The notes below the pieces were generated by a model. It was given only the letters and a program-made list of their open reading frames with translations, made no database searches and was not told the origin of the DNA. A stretch of 21,798 nucleotides of DNA from Clostridiales bacterium (GTDB taxonomy: Bacteria; Bacillota; Clostridia; Oscillospirales; Butyricicoccaceae): positions 5,373 through 27,170 of the forward strand of contig JAHZHY010000013.1 in assembly GCA_019420045.1 (NCBI GenBank). Reading direction: 5' to 3'. The position numbers and the translations under genes were made by a program. Below, in pieces: positions 7,581 through 16,803 of this stretch (the stretch's first letter is position 1; the number at the start of each line of letters is the position of its first letter).

Positions 7581-8568
7581 AACAGATCCTCAGCCTTTCC
7601 ATGATCTTGTCCTGGCTCAGACCGGCGTTTTTCCCCGCCAGCACCGAGCGCACTGCGTTGTATTCCGCCTCGCAGGCCAGCAGATAACCGATGACGGTTT
7701 CTTCCCCAAAGGGAACCTGCCGGGCAAAGCGGGCATATTCAATGAGCAGATCGTCACAGGCCTTGTCCAAAAGGGCAAAGCCCCGGCCTTCCAGGGCGTC
7801 CAGCGCCTGGCTTTCCAGCGTCTCCAGACAGGTTCCTGCCAGCAAGCGAGGCAGCTCCTCCCGGGTCATGGGTACATAGAAAGTTTCCGGCGCAATGGTT
7901 CCACCGGGCAGAATGGCCCGCTGGGCATAGTCCAGCCCTTTTTCCATGCGTCCCAGGCGCAACGCTGTGCGCAGATTGCAGCAGTCGATGGTCCTCTGCA
8001 CATATCCTGTGAGGAAATCACTGCCGCTCTCTCTGGCTTTTTTCAGCGTCTCTTCCTTTTCCGCCCGGTCCAGCACCATATCGCTGAGCTGAGGGTCGCC
8101 GGTGCGCTCCAGCATCTCCTTGGCCGTTTCCACAGCCTTTGCCATCACCGGGTCCATCCCTTCCAGATCTCCCTCCCGGATCATACGCAAAAGTTCCCGG
8201 GGCGGAATGAGACCAGCCGAAGACAAAAGCCGGGTGGGGTCCACCTGCTGGGCATCTCCTTTGAGGATGGCCTTGATGTTGTGATAATCGTATTTCAGCC
8301 GGAATACTTCGATCATCTCCGGCCTGGGACAATGGGCATACAGCAGATCCATCATCTGCTGGCGCCGCTGGGAAATGACCTGCTCCAGCTGCAGCATATC
8401 CCGCCAGTCAAAGGCGGGCCAGCCCTTTTCCTCCAGGAGCTTTTCCGCTTCCTGGGCGTCTTTGCTCTCGGCCAGACGGTAAAGCTGGGTGCTGTTCATC
8501 AGCTGCCCTTCCACACAGCGGATCCGGGTGCTGATGTGCAGATAATCGGTATCCTTGGTTTTTTTCAA
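7570..8568 (-). CDS. ntpC: V-type ATPase subunit C (d-type adaptor)
   Basis: The 332-residue product is the funnel-shaped helical adaptor that joins the central stalk to the membrane K ring. The N-terminal part (DYLHISTRIRCVEGQLMNSTQLYRL, about residues 7-31, the typical region where a helix leads into conserved Arg and small residues) and the repeated helical units fit the family (PF01992). The start is a TTG at 8568, seven bases after GGAGGG, with no ATG alternative before residue 24. It lies 12 bases after the E-subunit gene and overlaps the F-subunit gene by 11 bases. Confidence 0.9.
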   Translation of the reverse strand: MKKTKDTDYLHISTRIRCVEGQLMNSTQLYRLAESKDAQEAEKLLEEKGWPAFDWRDMLQLEQVISQRRQQMMDLLYAHCPRPEMIEVFRLKYDYHNIKAILKGDAQQVDPTRLLSSAGLIPPRELLRMIREGDLEGMDPVMAKAVETAKEMLERTGDPQLSDMVLDRAEKEETLKKARESGSDFLTGYVQRTIDCCNLRTALRLGRMEKGLDYAQRAILPGGTIAPETFYVPMTREELPRLLAGTCLETLESQALDALEGRGFALLDKACDDLLIEYARFARQVPFGEETVIGYLLACEAEYNAVRSVLAGKNAGLSQDKIMERLRICYAV

Positions 8569-8580
8569 CAGGCTCCCTCC

Positions 8581-9159
8581 TTAAAAGAGGATGGCCGCCA
8601 CTTGGCTGGCTGTCTCCTCTTCCAGCAGGTGCACAGCGGTCTCCAAAGCGCAGTTGATCTCCACCGGCCCCTGACGCAGCACAAATCCGCCGGCGATGTT
8701 TTTTTCTTCCTGGCTCAATGTGAAGTCGGCGCCCAGCTTCTCATTCATCTGCGCCACCAGGGCTTCACCCAACCGGGCTTTGTCCTGGGCGTTGAGCAGA
8801 ATTTCTCCCTGCTTTTCCCCGGTCTCCTGGCACAGCTTCACCAAAAGGGCGCAGTAATCCCCTTCTTCCAGGGACAAAAGGCGCTGGAGGGCCAGGTCAT
8901 AGGCTTTTTCGATTTGCTGCCGCCGGGCCGCAAGCTGCCCCTTCTTGTTTTCCAGAAGGGCAGTGCGCTCGCTGCGGCGGAGCAATTCCTCAGCCCGGGC
9001 CTGGGCGTCCTTTTTCAGGCTTTCCTCTTGGGCCTGTGCCTGCTGGGCGGCCTTTTCCCCGATGCGGGCGGCCTGCTGGCGGGCTTCTTCCAGAATCTTT
9101 TCCGCCTTGGCCTTGGCCTCATCCACAATGCTGCGAGAAATGTTTTCGATGCCTTTCAT
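8581..9159 (-). CDS. ntpE: V-type ATPase subunit E (peripheral stalk)
   Basis: The 192-residue product pairs with the H/G-type subunit to form the peripheral stalk that holds the head against rotation. Residues about 5-100 are a charged, alanine-rich long helix (for example EAKAKAEKILEEARQQAARIG) of the right-handed coiled-coil type. A globular C-terminal domain (about 105-192) binds the head. The ATG at 9159 has a GAGG site eight bases upstream. It lies 13 bases after the K gene. A low-complexity coiled coil makes sequence similarity weak, but position and length support the call. Confidence 0.9.
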   Translation of the reverse strand: MKGIENISRSIVDEAKAKAEKILEEARQQAARIGEKAAQQAQAQEESLKKDAQARAEELLRRSERTALLENKKGQLAARRQQIEKAYDLALQRLLSLEEGDYCALLVKLCQETGEKQGEILLNAQDKARLGEALVAQMNEKLGADFTLSQEEKNIAGGFVLRQGPVEINCALETAVHLLEEETASQVAAILF

Positions 9160-9172
9160 GGCGCTGCCTCGA

Positions 9173-9670
<498 letters not shown>

Positions 9671-11617
9671 TTAGTCCTCCTCGATAACCTCTACATACTT
9701 TGTTTTTGTTTTCAGCGGATGCATGCTCCGCCCGCCATCCTCGTAAAACCGGCCGAAGAACTCGATGTATTGCAAGCGGCTGGTGTGGACATACGCCCCC
9801 AGTACGCTGATGGCAATGTTGAAGGTATGGCCGATGACGGCCACCACGATAAAGATCAGAGCGCCTTTCAGCCCCTGTCCTCCCATGGCCCCCATTTTGT
9901 TGACCACAGATCCCACCACAGCGCCAGAAAGCCCCAGAGCCATGATACGGGAATAGCTGAGAAGATCGGACACAAAACCGGTGATACTGTACAGTTTTCC
10001 CAGGCCGCCGGTGATGCGGCCAAAGCCCTTTTTGTCCCGGCCGCCCAGCAGAAGCATCAGCACCACACCAGCAATGATCAGCCACTGTCCTACGCCGATG
10101 CCCAGCACCGCAAGGCCAATGCCGGCAAAAATCATATACCAGGTGCCGGTATCACACAAAGCGCCCAGATAATCTCCCTGGCGGATCTGCCGCCAGGCGG
10201 CCACCGCCATACCGGTGAGGATCTGAATGCCGCCCAGAACCATGGAAAAGATCAGCATTTTCATCGGCTCTTCCATGGGATTGAACCAAAGTGGCGGCAG
10301 ATTCACCCGTTTGCCCAGCACCGCTTCGGTGAAGGCGGGCACTGCATCGCCCAGCCATCCTCCCATCAGCACGCCGGCCACGATGGTGCCCAGACCGCAA
10401 TAAAAGAACAGGGTGAGCATCTGACGCATGGTTCCCTTGGGTTTGAGCAGTTTGAGTCCCAGGAAACACCCCAGCGCAATCAGGATGCCGTACACAGCGT
10501 CTCCCATGATAAAGGCGAAGAATGTGACATAAAAGGGCACCATCAGAGGGTTGGGGTCCACCAGGCTGCCATAACGGGGCATGCCATACATCTCGGTGAT
10601 GGCATAAAAGGGCTCGGCAATCGGTCCGTTCTCCATGGCCGTAGGGGGATTTTCCCCTTCCTGGGGGTCATCCATGCTGTAAGCACAGCCTTCCCGTTCC
10701 AGCACTTTTTCCACCCGCGCCTCAGCCTTTTTCGGCAGCCAACCGGTGATGACCACGGTGTTTTTCGTGCGCACCAGGCCGGAAAGAAGCTGATCTTCCT
10801 CCGCTTCCATGGAGTAAGCATCCAACGCCTGTTCCATGGCCCGGTAGGCATCGCCGCATTCCTTGATCTTACCGATCAGGTCCTGCCGCTGCTGTTTCAT
10901 CTGGGCCATCTGCTTTTCCAATGCACAGATATACTGAGCGGGAGTCCCCTCCCCTTCCTGAGGAGCCTGAGCAAAGCCCCGCTGCTTGATGATGGCCATA
11001 GCCTGTTCTTTGCAGCCCTGATGAATGAGGAAGGTAACATAATGCTGTTCATTGTCGGAGGAAACCTGCTCCATCTGGCAGGCCGGCGCTTTTTCCGCCA
11101 GTTCCTCTTCCAGCTCTTTCAGATCGGCCGCTCCGGGCAGAACACCCCGCAGGTATTCCACCGCTCCGCCCATGCGGTACTCCAGGGGCACATCCAGGCT
11201 TTTCCACGGTTTGAACTGAGCCACTGTGCCTTCCAGCCGCCCGATTTCCCCCAGCAGACGGTTCATTTCCTCGGCCGCCTTGTTGATCTGCCGGGCTGCA
11301 GCCAGGGCCTTGTCCAGCACCTTTTCATCATAAAGCTGACTTTCGGTCAGCTGGGGCTTTCCCGCCAGCAAAGGCCGGCTGGGAGGCGGCACATATTTGG
11401 ACAAGACCTCCATGGCCTGTCCGATGACCGTCAGATATTCCCGGGCCCCTGTGTTTTCTTCCGTCGTGCGCTTCAGGGCATTTTCCTGCCCGAAATCGGT
11501 GGATTCCTGGGCGGTCTCCACCTCCACGCAACCTTCCCGCCGCAGCTGGCGCAAAAGGCTGCGGCGCCTGCTTTGCAGCGCGACGGCCCGCAGGCGCTTC
11601 ATTTCTACCAGCGCCAT
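9671..11617 (-). CDS. ntpI: V-type ATPase subunit I (membrane stator, a-type)
   Basis: The 648-residue product is the membrane stator that forms the two half-channels next to the K ring. The N-terminal half (1 to about 330) is cytosolic with long helices that bind the peripheral stalks. The C-terminal half has about eight membrane helices, from VPFYVTFFAFIMGD onward. It includes the helix with the essential Arg (SYSRIMALGLSGA) and the family-typical C-terminal stretch GAYVHTSRLQYIEFFGRFYE. The frame is open 26 codons further upstream, but MALVEMKRL at 11617 matches the family start, and its ATG overlaps the preceding stop codon (TGATG), which suggests coupled translation. Confidence 0.95.
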   Translation of the reverse strand: MALVEMKRLRAVALQSRRRSLLRQLRREGCVEVETAQESTDFGQENALKRTTEENTGAREYLTVIGQAMEVLSKYVPPPSRPLLAGKPQLTESQLYDEKVLDKALAAARQINKAAEEMNRLLGEIGRLEGTVAQFKPWKSLDVPLEYRMGGAVEYLRGVLPGAADLKELEEELAEKAPACQMEQVSSDNEQHYVTFLIHQGCKEQAMAIIKQRGFAQAPQEGEGTPAQYICALEKQMAQMKQQRQDLIGKIKECGDAYRAMEQALDAYSMEAEEDQLLSGLVRTKNTVVITGWLPKKAEARVEKVLEREGCAYSMDDPQEGENPPTAMENGPIAEPFYAITEMYGMPRYGSLVDPNPLMVPFYVTFFAFIMGDAVYGILIALGCFLGLKLLKPKGTMRQMLTLFFYCGLGTIVAGVLMGGWLGDAVPAFTEAVLGKRVNLPPLWFNPMEEPMKMLIFSMVLGGIQILTGMAVAAWRQIRQGDYLGALCDTGTWYMIFAGIGLAVLGIGVGQWLIIAGVVLMLLLGGRDKKGFGRITGGLGKLYSITGFVSDLLSYSRIMALGLSGAVVGSVVNKMGAMGGQGLKGALIFIVVAVIGHTFNIAISVLGAYVHTSRLQYIEFFGRFYEDGGRSMHPLKTKTKYVEVIEED

Positions 11618-11928
11618 CAGCCAACGACCCTTTCCATAATGAATTTCACCGCTTTTTCCATATTGCTTTCGGCGGATGCGGCGATCTGAGCACATTGCTT
11701 CTCTGTTTTGTCCCGCAGTCCTTCCGCCTGGCGCTCCGCCTCCTTCTGGGCCTGAGCCAGCAGGGCCGCTGTCTCATCCCGGGCCTTCTGGCGGCTTTCT
11801 TCCCGCAGACGGGCGGCGTCGTTTTCCGCCTGTTCCACAATGTTCCCGGCCTCCTTGCGGGCCTGTTCCAGCAGCTGTTCTGCCTGGCGCTCTGCCTGCT
11901 CCACCTGTTCGATGGCTTTCATGGACAC
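11617..11928 (-). CDS. ntpF: V-type ATPase peripheral stalk subunit H/G
   Basis: The product is 103 residues, or 101 if the ATG is used. It is the partner of subunit E in the peripheral stalk (NtpF in E. hirae, H or G elsewhere). Almost the whole chain is one alanine-, glutamate- and glutamine-rich helix with hendecad-like spacing (ERQAEQLLEQARKEA, then similar units to about residue 85). It is the first gene of the ATPase operon. Two starts are possible: GTG at 11928 or ATG at 11922. Both lie behind an AGGAGAAGGTG stretch, and the choice is uncertain. Confidence 0.88.
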   Translation of the reverse strand: MSMKAIEQVEQAERQAEQLLEQARKEAGNIVEQAENDAARLREESRQKARDETAALLAQAQKEAERQAEGLRDKTEKQCAQIAASAESNMEKAVKFIMERVVG

Positions 11929-11968
11929 TCTATCACCTTCTCCTTTTCAGACTTTCTCATGCGGCCTT

Positions 11969-11997
11969 AGTATAGCACCAAAAAAACTTTTTGCACA
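11969..11997 (-). promoter_or_regulatory. Probable promoter of the V-ATPase operon
   Basis: A good -10 box TATACT (11974-11969 on the minus strand) lies 17 bases after a poor -35 candidate TGTGCA (11997-11992). It sits in the 89-base gap between the flippase stop and the first ATPase gene. The leader would be about 35 bases. An AT-rich run (A/T7) fills the spacer. The weak -35 suggests either low basal activity or an activator. Confidence 0.45.
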
Positions 11998-12017
11998 GTG
12001 AAAAAAGGGACTTCCCC

Positions 12018-13496
12018 TTATTTTTCCTGTGCCCGATTCTGCCGCGCCTGACGCAGCATTTCCAGTTCCGGCCGGAGTTCACCGGAAAGCAGCAGGCATG
12101 CCACATACACGATGCCTCCCACTCCGGCGCCGCACAAAGTCTTGACCAAAGCCGCAAAGCCGCCGCCCTCCAAGGGGAGCAAACGGCACACCACAAAGGC
12201 GCACAAAGCACACAGAAGGGCACTGACAAAGATGCGCAGTGTACTTTTCCCATCGGGACGGAAACGGAAAGTACTGCGCATTCCCCAGATCACCAGCAAA
12301 AAATAGCACACAAAGGCCAAAAGGGTACCCCAGGCTGCCCCCTGGATTCCCATCAGGCCTGTCAGGGCAAAGGTGGCCACGATCTTGATGGCCGCGGCCA
12401 GCAGGCTGTAACGCAGCACCGGCCGGGTGTTCTTGGTCAGTTCAAAGCCCTTAATTGCATATTCGGTCAGATCCATGAAAAAATAAGCGGCAGCGGCAAT
12501 GCCGATAATGGCGGCCCCCGACCAATAGGTGTCCTCAAACATAAAATGTGCCAAAGGCTGACAGACGGCGCACAGCCCCAGCGCCGCCGGCATGGCAATA
12601 AGGAAATACAGCCTGGTTCCCTGGGCCAGCAGCTTTTCCGCCGCCTGTCGTCCATCATTAGTATAGCCGGAAATGAGGGAGGGATAAGTGGCCCGCACCA
12701 CCGCGGCGGCAATCATACCGAAAATTCCCGAGCTGACGGTGAAATTGGTGAGATAAATGGCCGAACCCACATCGCCCTCCATAAAAGCCACGATATACCG
12801 GTCCACCATGCTCAAAAGGCCGGTGCCGATGCTCATGCCGATGAGCGGCACGCCGAAAGCCAGCAGATCCCCCAGCAAAGCCTTGGAAAAATACTGAGGC
12901 CGGGTGCTGGAAGGAACATGGAGCACTGCCATGGCGATGCCCGATGCCACAAGATCGCTGATGACTGCGCCGAAGATGGCCGGATAAGGCGTGCTGTTGC
13001 CCCCGGCTGTGACCAGAAGAATGGTGCACACCACTTTTCCTGCCACATCCAGGAGGGAGACGAAAATGCTCACCATCAGATGTTCGGTCTGGATCAGAAG
13101 GCCGTTCATCATGGTGAAAAGAGAATAGCTGGTCAGCAGCATGGAGGCGGCAAAAAAGAGGAAACTCTCCCCGATCTGCCAGGCCAGCGCTCCGATCCCC
13201 AGCACCACCACAGTGATGACGCCGAAGGACATGAGAAAAGTGGAATAAAAGGTCTTTTCCCCCTGGGGGCTCCGGTATTCCGACACAAAGCGGGCGGTGG
13301 CATTGTAAAGCCAGGCCGCCGACACCAGAAACAGGGCCAGCACAGTGGTGTTGACGATCTGGTAACGGCCATTCACCGCCGGTGGGAAGATGCGGGAATA
13401 CAGGGCGCTCATCACCAGAAGCAGAACCCCTTCCAGCACCTTTGCCGGCACCAGAATCAGGGTATTACGGGTCATTTTCTTTGTTTCTCCTGCCAA
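12018..13496 (-). CDS. Polysaccharide flippase (Wzx/MATE-like, MOP superfamily)
   Basis: The 492-residue product is almost entirely hydrophobic with about 14 predicted membrane helices, typical of the MOP superfamily lipid-linked oligosaccharide flippases. The N-terminal helix-loop LVPAKVLEGVLLLVMSALYS and the next loop with YQIVNTTVLALFLVSAAW are typical of polysaccharide biosynthesis proteins. It would move a lipid-linked glycan unit from the inner to the outer face of the membrane. The start chosen is a TTG at 13496, seven bases after AGGAGG. An ATG at 13475 (seven codons later, with AGGAG 11 bases before) is the alternative. The divergent neighbour is a GT4-CsaB fusion, so both probably serve the same cell-surface polymer. 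Confidence 0.88.
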   Translation of the reverse strand: MAGETKKMTRNTLILVPAKVLEGVLLLVMSALYSRIFPPAVNGRYQIVNTTVLALFLVSAAWLYNATARFVSEYRSPQGEKTFYSTFLMSFGVITVVVLGIGALAWQIGESFLFFAASMLLTSYSLFTMMNGLLIQTEHLMVSIFVSLLDVAGKVVCTILLVTAGGNSTPYPAIFGAVISDLVASGIAMAVLHVPSSTRPQYFSKALLGDLLAFGVPLIGMSIGTGLLSMVDRYIVAFMEGDVGSAIYLTNFTVSSGIFGMIAAAVVRATYPSLISGYTNDGRQAAEKLLAQGTRLYFLIAMPAALGLCAVCQPLAHFMFEDTYWSGAAIIGIAAAAYFFMDLTEYAIKGFELTKNTRPVLRYSLLAAAIKIVATFALTGLMGIQGAAWGTLLAFVCYFLLVIWGMRSTFRFRPDGKSTLRIFVSALLCALCAFVVCRLLPLEGGGFAALVKTLCGAGVGGIVYVACLLLSGELRPELEMLRQARQNRAQEK

Positions 13497-13539
13497 AACG
13501 CTACCTCCTGGGAACACATGTGGGGGCTGGCCTTCTGTA

Positions 13540-13568
13540 TTGACCATGCCCCTGGGATTCGATATAAT
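13540..13568 (+). promoter_or_regulatory. Sigma-A promoter of the GT4-CsaB gene
   Basis: The -35 box TTGACC (13540-13545), a 17-base spacer and a perfect -10 box TATAAT (13563-13568) form a near-consensus promoter. The leader to the ATG at 13672 is about 97 bases. It lies upstream of the divergent flippase gene, whose own promoter I could not identify. Confidence 0.85.
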
Positions 13569-13671
13569 AAAAAGAAATGAACATTCCCCTTTTTTCAAAG
13601 AAATCAGGGGCCTGTACTTTTGGATTATACACGAAATCAACGCCGACTTCTACGGCTTTTGGGAGGAAATC

Positions 13672-15912
13672 ATGAAAATTTTGCACATCGCCGGCGGCGG
13701 CGACCGGGGCGGCGCCAAGACTCATATCCTGGCCCTCTGCTCCCGCCTGAAAGAACAGCATGAGCTCAAACTTCTGAGTATGCGAAAAGGGGAATTCGCT
13801 CAGGATGCCCAAAAAGCCGGCATTGATACGCTGGAGATCCAGTCGGGCTTCCCCCTGCGGGATTTTCTCCTGGCCAAGGAAGCCGCCCGTCAGTTTCAGC
13901 CGGACATCGTCCACTGCCACGGAGCCAAGGCCAACACCGTTGGCATCTTCCTCAAGCTGACCCTGGGCTGCACCGTCATCACCACAGTGCACAGTGACTA
14001 CAAGCTGGACTATATGCACTCCTTCCTGCGCCGCCAGACCTTCGGCCGGCTGAATTCTGCCGCCCTGCGGCTGATGGATTACCATGTGACGGTGTCGGAC
14101 ACCTTCAAAAAGATGCTCATCCAGCGCTCCTTCCGCCCCTCCCGCATCCAGACCATCTACAACGGCCTGGATTTTTCCCAGAAGACCCCGAATTTTGACC
14201 GTGGGGAATACCTGCGTCAGCAGGGACTGAACTACACTCCCGGGGATGTGGTCATGGGCATCGCCGCCCGCCTCACCCCTGTGAAGGACATCCCCACTTT
14301 GCTGCGGGCCTTTGCCAAGGCCCGGCAGGAGGAAAAACGGCTCAAGCTGCTCATCGGCGGCGATGGAGAAGACATGGACAAGCTGAAGGCTCTGGCCGCC
14401 CAGCTGGGAGTCAGCGACAGCGTCTGCTTCTGCGGCTGGGTGTCAGACATCGGCAAGTTCTTCAAATCCTGTGACATTGATGTGCTCTGCTCCATTTCCG
14501 AATCCTTCCCCTATTCCATCCTGGAAGGGGTCAAGGAAGGCTGCGCTGTCATCACCTCCGATGTGGGCGGAATGCAAAAACTCATCGACCAAGGGGAAAA
14601 CGGCTTCATCTTCCAGCCGGGGGATGTGGACACTTTCGCCTCCTACATGGTGCGCCTGTGCCAGGATGAGGAATTGCGCCGCGCCTTTGGAGAGCGCCTT
14701 CTGGAAAAGGCCTCCCGCATCTACTCCCTGGAGGGCATGGCCGCCCGTCAAAGCCAGATTTATGAATACATCCAGGCCCGTGAGGCCCGGGGCAAGCGCA
14801 ACGGCATCGTCATCTGCGGTGCCTATGGCCGGGGCAATTCCGGAGACGAGGCCATTCTGGGAGCCATCATCTCCACCATGAAGGAGCTGGACCCTCTGTC
14901 TCCCCTGACCGTCATGACCCGCAAGCCCGCTGAGACCCGGCTGCTCCACGAAGTGGACGCCGTCTATACCTTTCATCTCTTCCGTTTCCGCCGGGCCATG
15001 CGCCGGGCCAGGCTCTTTATCAACGGCGGCGGCAGCCTGATTCAGGACGCCACCTCCAGCCGCAGCCTGTATTTTTATCTTTACACCATTTATATCGCCC
15101 ACAAACTGGGCTGCAAAGTGCAGATGTACGGCTGTGGTGTGGGCCATGTGTCCCGCCCCTTCAACCGCCGCCTGGCCGGACGGGTGCTCAACCGCAGCGT
15201 GGACATCATCACCCTGCGGGACACCATCTCCCAGCAGGAGCTGAACGATATGCATGTGGTCAAGCCGGACATCCGCCTGGCGGCCGACCCGGCCACCATC
15301 CTCACCCCCGCTTCACCCCAAGAAGCCGACCGGTTCCTCTCTTCCCACGGCGTGCCGGTGGATGGGAAGTATTTCTGCCTGGCCCTGCGGCCTTGGGGTA
15401 ATTTTCACGACTTTGAGGTCTTTGCCAAAGCGGCGGAATATGCCTACCGCAAATACGGTCTCACCACCCTTTTGCTGCCCATCGAGGTCCCCCGTGATCT
15501 CCACGCCTGCAAGCAAGTGGCCGCCCGTCTCCACACGCCCCACTATGTGCTGGGAGATGCGCCGGAGGATGTGCGCCTGACCATTGCCCTTTTGAAAAAA
15601 ATGCGGCTACTGTGTGGTATGCGTCTTCATTCCATCGTCTTTCCCGCCGTGGCCCGTACACCTTGTCTGGCGGTGAGCTACGACATCAAGGTATCCGGCT
15701 TTATGAGCTATATCGGCCAGAGCAACCGCTGCACCACTTTGGAACAGGTATCGGAAAGCTGGCTGTGCCAGCAGATCGATGAGCTGATGGAAAAGGAAAA
15801 TCCGGAAGTCGCCGACGAGATCTGCCGGAAGCTGGCGGATATGGAACAAGAAAACCGGAAAGCCGCCGCCACTTTGCTGGGCATTCCCTTTCCTCCCTCC
15901 AGCAATTCATAA
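13672..15912 (+). CDS. csaB: Bifunctional GT4 glycosyltransferase / CsaB polysaccharide pyruvyl transferase
   Basis: The 746-residue product is a fusion of two enzymes. Residues 1 to about 372 are a GT-B retaining glycosyltransferase of family 4: GGGDRGGAKTHIL at 8-20, TTVHSDYKLDY at 104-114, TIYNGLD at 161-167, donor-site ARLTPVKD at 199-206 and the EX7E motif E277-E285 in SESFPYSILEGV. Residues about 377-742 are CsaB-like (PF04230): GAYGRGNSGDEAIL at 383-396, NGGGSLIQD at 451-459, GMRLHS at 649-654 and VSYDIKVSGF at 668-677. CsaB adds pyruvate ketals from PEP to secondary cell-wall polysaccharide, which SLH-domain proteins bind. The ATG has a GGGAGGAAATC site, and the frame open before it is ignored. 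A strong promoter and terminator make it a single-gene unit. The symbol covers only the C-terminal half. Confidence 0.92.
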   Translation: MKILHIAGGGDRGGAKTHILALCSRLKEQHELKLLSMRKGEFAQDAQKAGIDTLEIQSGFPLRDFLLAKEAARQFQPDIVHCHGAKANTVGIFLKLTLGCTVITTVHSDYKLDYMHSFLRRQTFGRLNSAALRLMDYHVTVSDTFKKMLIQRSFRPSRIQTIYNGLDFSQKTPNFDRGEYLRQQGLNYTPGDVVMGIAARLTPVKDIPTLLRAFAKARQEEKRLKLLIGGDGEDMDKLKALAAQLGVSDSVCFCGWVSDIGKFFKSCDIDVLCSISESFPYSILEGVKEGCAVITSDVGGMQKLIDQGENGFIFQPGDVDTFASYMVRLCQDEELRRAFGERLLEKASRIYSLEGMAARQSQIYEYIQAREARGKRNGIVICGAYGRGNSGDEAILGAIISTMKELDPLSPLTVMTRKPAETRLLHEVDAVYTFHLFRFRRAMRRARLFINGGGSLIQDATSSRSLYFYLYTIYIAHKLGCKVQMYGCGVGHVSRPFNRRLAGRVLNRSVDIITLRDTISQQELNDMHVVKPDIRLAADPATILTPASPQEADRFLSSHGVPVDGKYFCLALRPWGNFHDFEVFAKAAEYAYRKYGLTTLLLPIEVPRDLHACKQVAARLHTPHYVLGDAPEDVRLTIALLKKMRLLCGMRLHSIVFPAVARTPCLAVSYDIKVSGFMSYIGQSNRCTTLEQVSESWLCQQIDELMEKENPEVADEICRKLADMEQENRKAAATLLGIPFPPSSNS

Positions 15913-15929
15913 TTTTCCCCACAAACGCG

Positions 15930-15957
15930 AAAGGCCGCCGAAAGGCGGCCTTTTCTC
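15930..15957 (+). terminator. Intrinsic terminator of the GT4-CsaB gene
   Basis: A perfect 10-bp GC-rich stem, AAAGGCCGCC (15930-15939) with GGCGGCCTTT (15944-15953), is closed by a GAAA tetraloop and ends in a TTTTCTCT tail. It begins 17 bases after the stop codon. Confidence 0.9.
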
Positions 15958-16024
15958 TGATACACACTTTACAGTTTGTTCAAACCCGGCTCTTTCTCCC
16001 CTGCTTTCTTTGTGATATGATATT

Positions 16025-16030
16025 TATAAT
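16025..16030 (+). promoter_or_regulatory. -10 element upstream of the ABC exporter genes
   Basis: A perfect TATAAT sits in an AT-rich stretch about 65 bases before the ABC ATPase start. No convincing -35 box lies 16-18 bases upstream (the sequence there is TGCTTT), so the exact promoter is uncertain and may need an activator. Confidence 0.4.
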
Positions 16031-16094
16031 AAGGTGAAATTTTTCTGTTTTTTCAGACTTCGGCCCTGTTTTCTTGTGGGAAAGGATGATTTTT

Positions 16095-16799
16095 ATGGAA
16101 GGCTTTGTCTCTCTTCGCAATGTGACCAAGCGCTATAAAATGGGAGAAGTGACCATCACGGCAGTGGATGGAGTGAGTTTTTCCATCAACCAAGGGGAAT
16201 TCTGTATTATTTTGGGTCAAAGCGGCGCAGGCAAAACCACGGTGCTCAACATTCTGGGCGGCATGGACAGCTGCGACGAAGGCGAAGTGCTGGTGGATGG
16301 CACCGATGTAGCCCATTTTTCTCCTCGGCAGCTCACCGGCTACCGGCGTAATGACATCGGCTTTGTCTTTCAGTTTTACAACCTGATGCAGAACCTGACC
16401 GCTTTGGAGAATGTGGAGCTGGCCGCCCAGATCTGCCTCAATCCTCTGGACGCCGCCAAGGTCCTGAGCCAGGTGGGCCTTTCCGACCGGATGAACAACT
16501 TCCCCGCCCAGCTCTCCGGCGGCGAACAGCAGCGGGTATCCATCGCCCGTGCCTTGGCTAAAAATCCCAAGCTCCTGCTGTGCGATGAGCCCACCGGCGC
16601 TTTGGACGATGAAACCGGACGGACCATTCTGTCCCTTTTGCAGGACACCTGCCGCAAACAGGGAATGACAGTCATCGTTATCACCCACAACTCGGCCATC
16701 GCTCCCATGGCTGACCGGGTGATCCACCTGAAAAGCGGCAAAGTGACCCAGATCGAAGAAAATCCCCATCCTGTGCCGGTGGAAGAAATCGAGTGGTGA
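16095..16799 (+). CDS. ABC transporter ATP-binding protein (MacB/LolD type)
   Basis: The 234-residue product is a complete ATPase domain of the MacB/LolD/FtsE group, which drives mechanotransmission-type permeases. Visible motifs are Walker A GQSGAGKTT (41-49), Q-loop Gln93 in FVFQFYNLM, signature LSGGEQQ (140-146), Walker B LLLCDEP (160-166) and the H-loop His198 in ITHN. The ATG at 16095 lies eight bases after an AAAGGA site. Another ATG nine bases upstream is too close to the same site. The permease gene starts 4 bases after its stop, so the two form one operon and one complex. Confidence 0.95.
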   Translation: MEGFVSLRNVTKRYKMGEVTITAVDGVSFSINQGEFCIILGQSGAGKTTVLNILGGMDSCDEGEVLVDGTDVAHFSPRQLTGYRRNDIGFVFQFYNLMQNLTALENVELAAQICLNPLDAAKVLSQVGLSDRMNNFPAQLSGGEQQRVSIARALAKNPKLLLCDEPTGALDDETGRTILSLLQDTCRKQGMTVIVITHNSAIAPMADRVIHLKSGKVTQIEENPHPVPVEEIEW

Positions 16800-16803
16800 T
16801 AAG

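Noticed and set aside
11998..12017. Possible terminator after the flippase gene (AGGG/CCCT then T6 on the minus strand)
   Set aside because: The stem is only four base pairs, too weak for an intrinsic terminator. Readthrough into the ATPase operon cannot be excluded.
15974..15985. Small palindrome GTTTG-TT-CAAAC upstream of the ABC exporter genes
   Set aside because: The arms are only 5 bp, and it is not placed over a convincing promoter. Too weak to call an operator.
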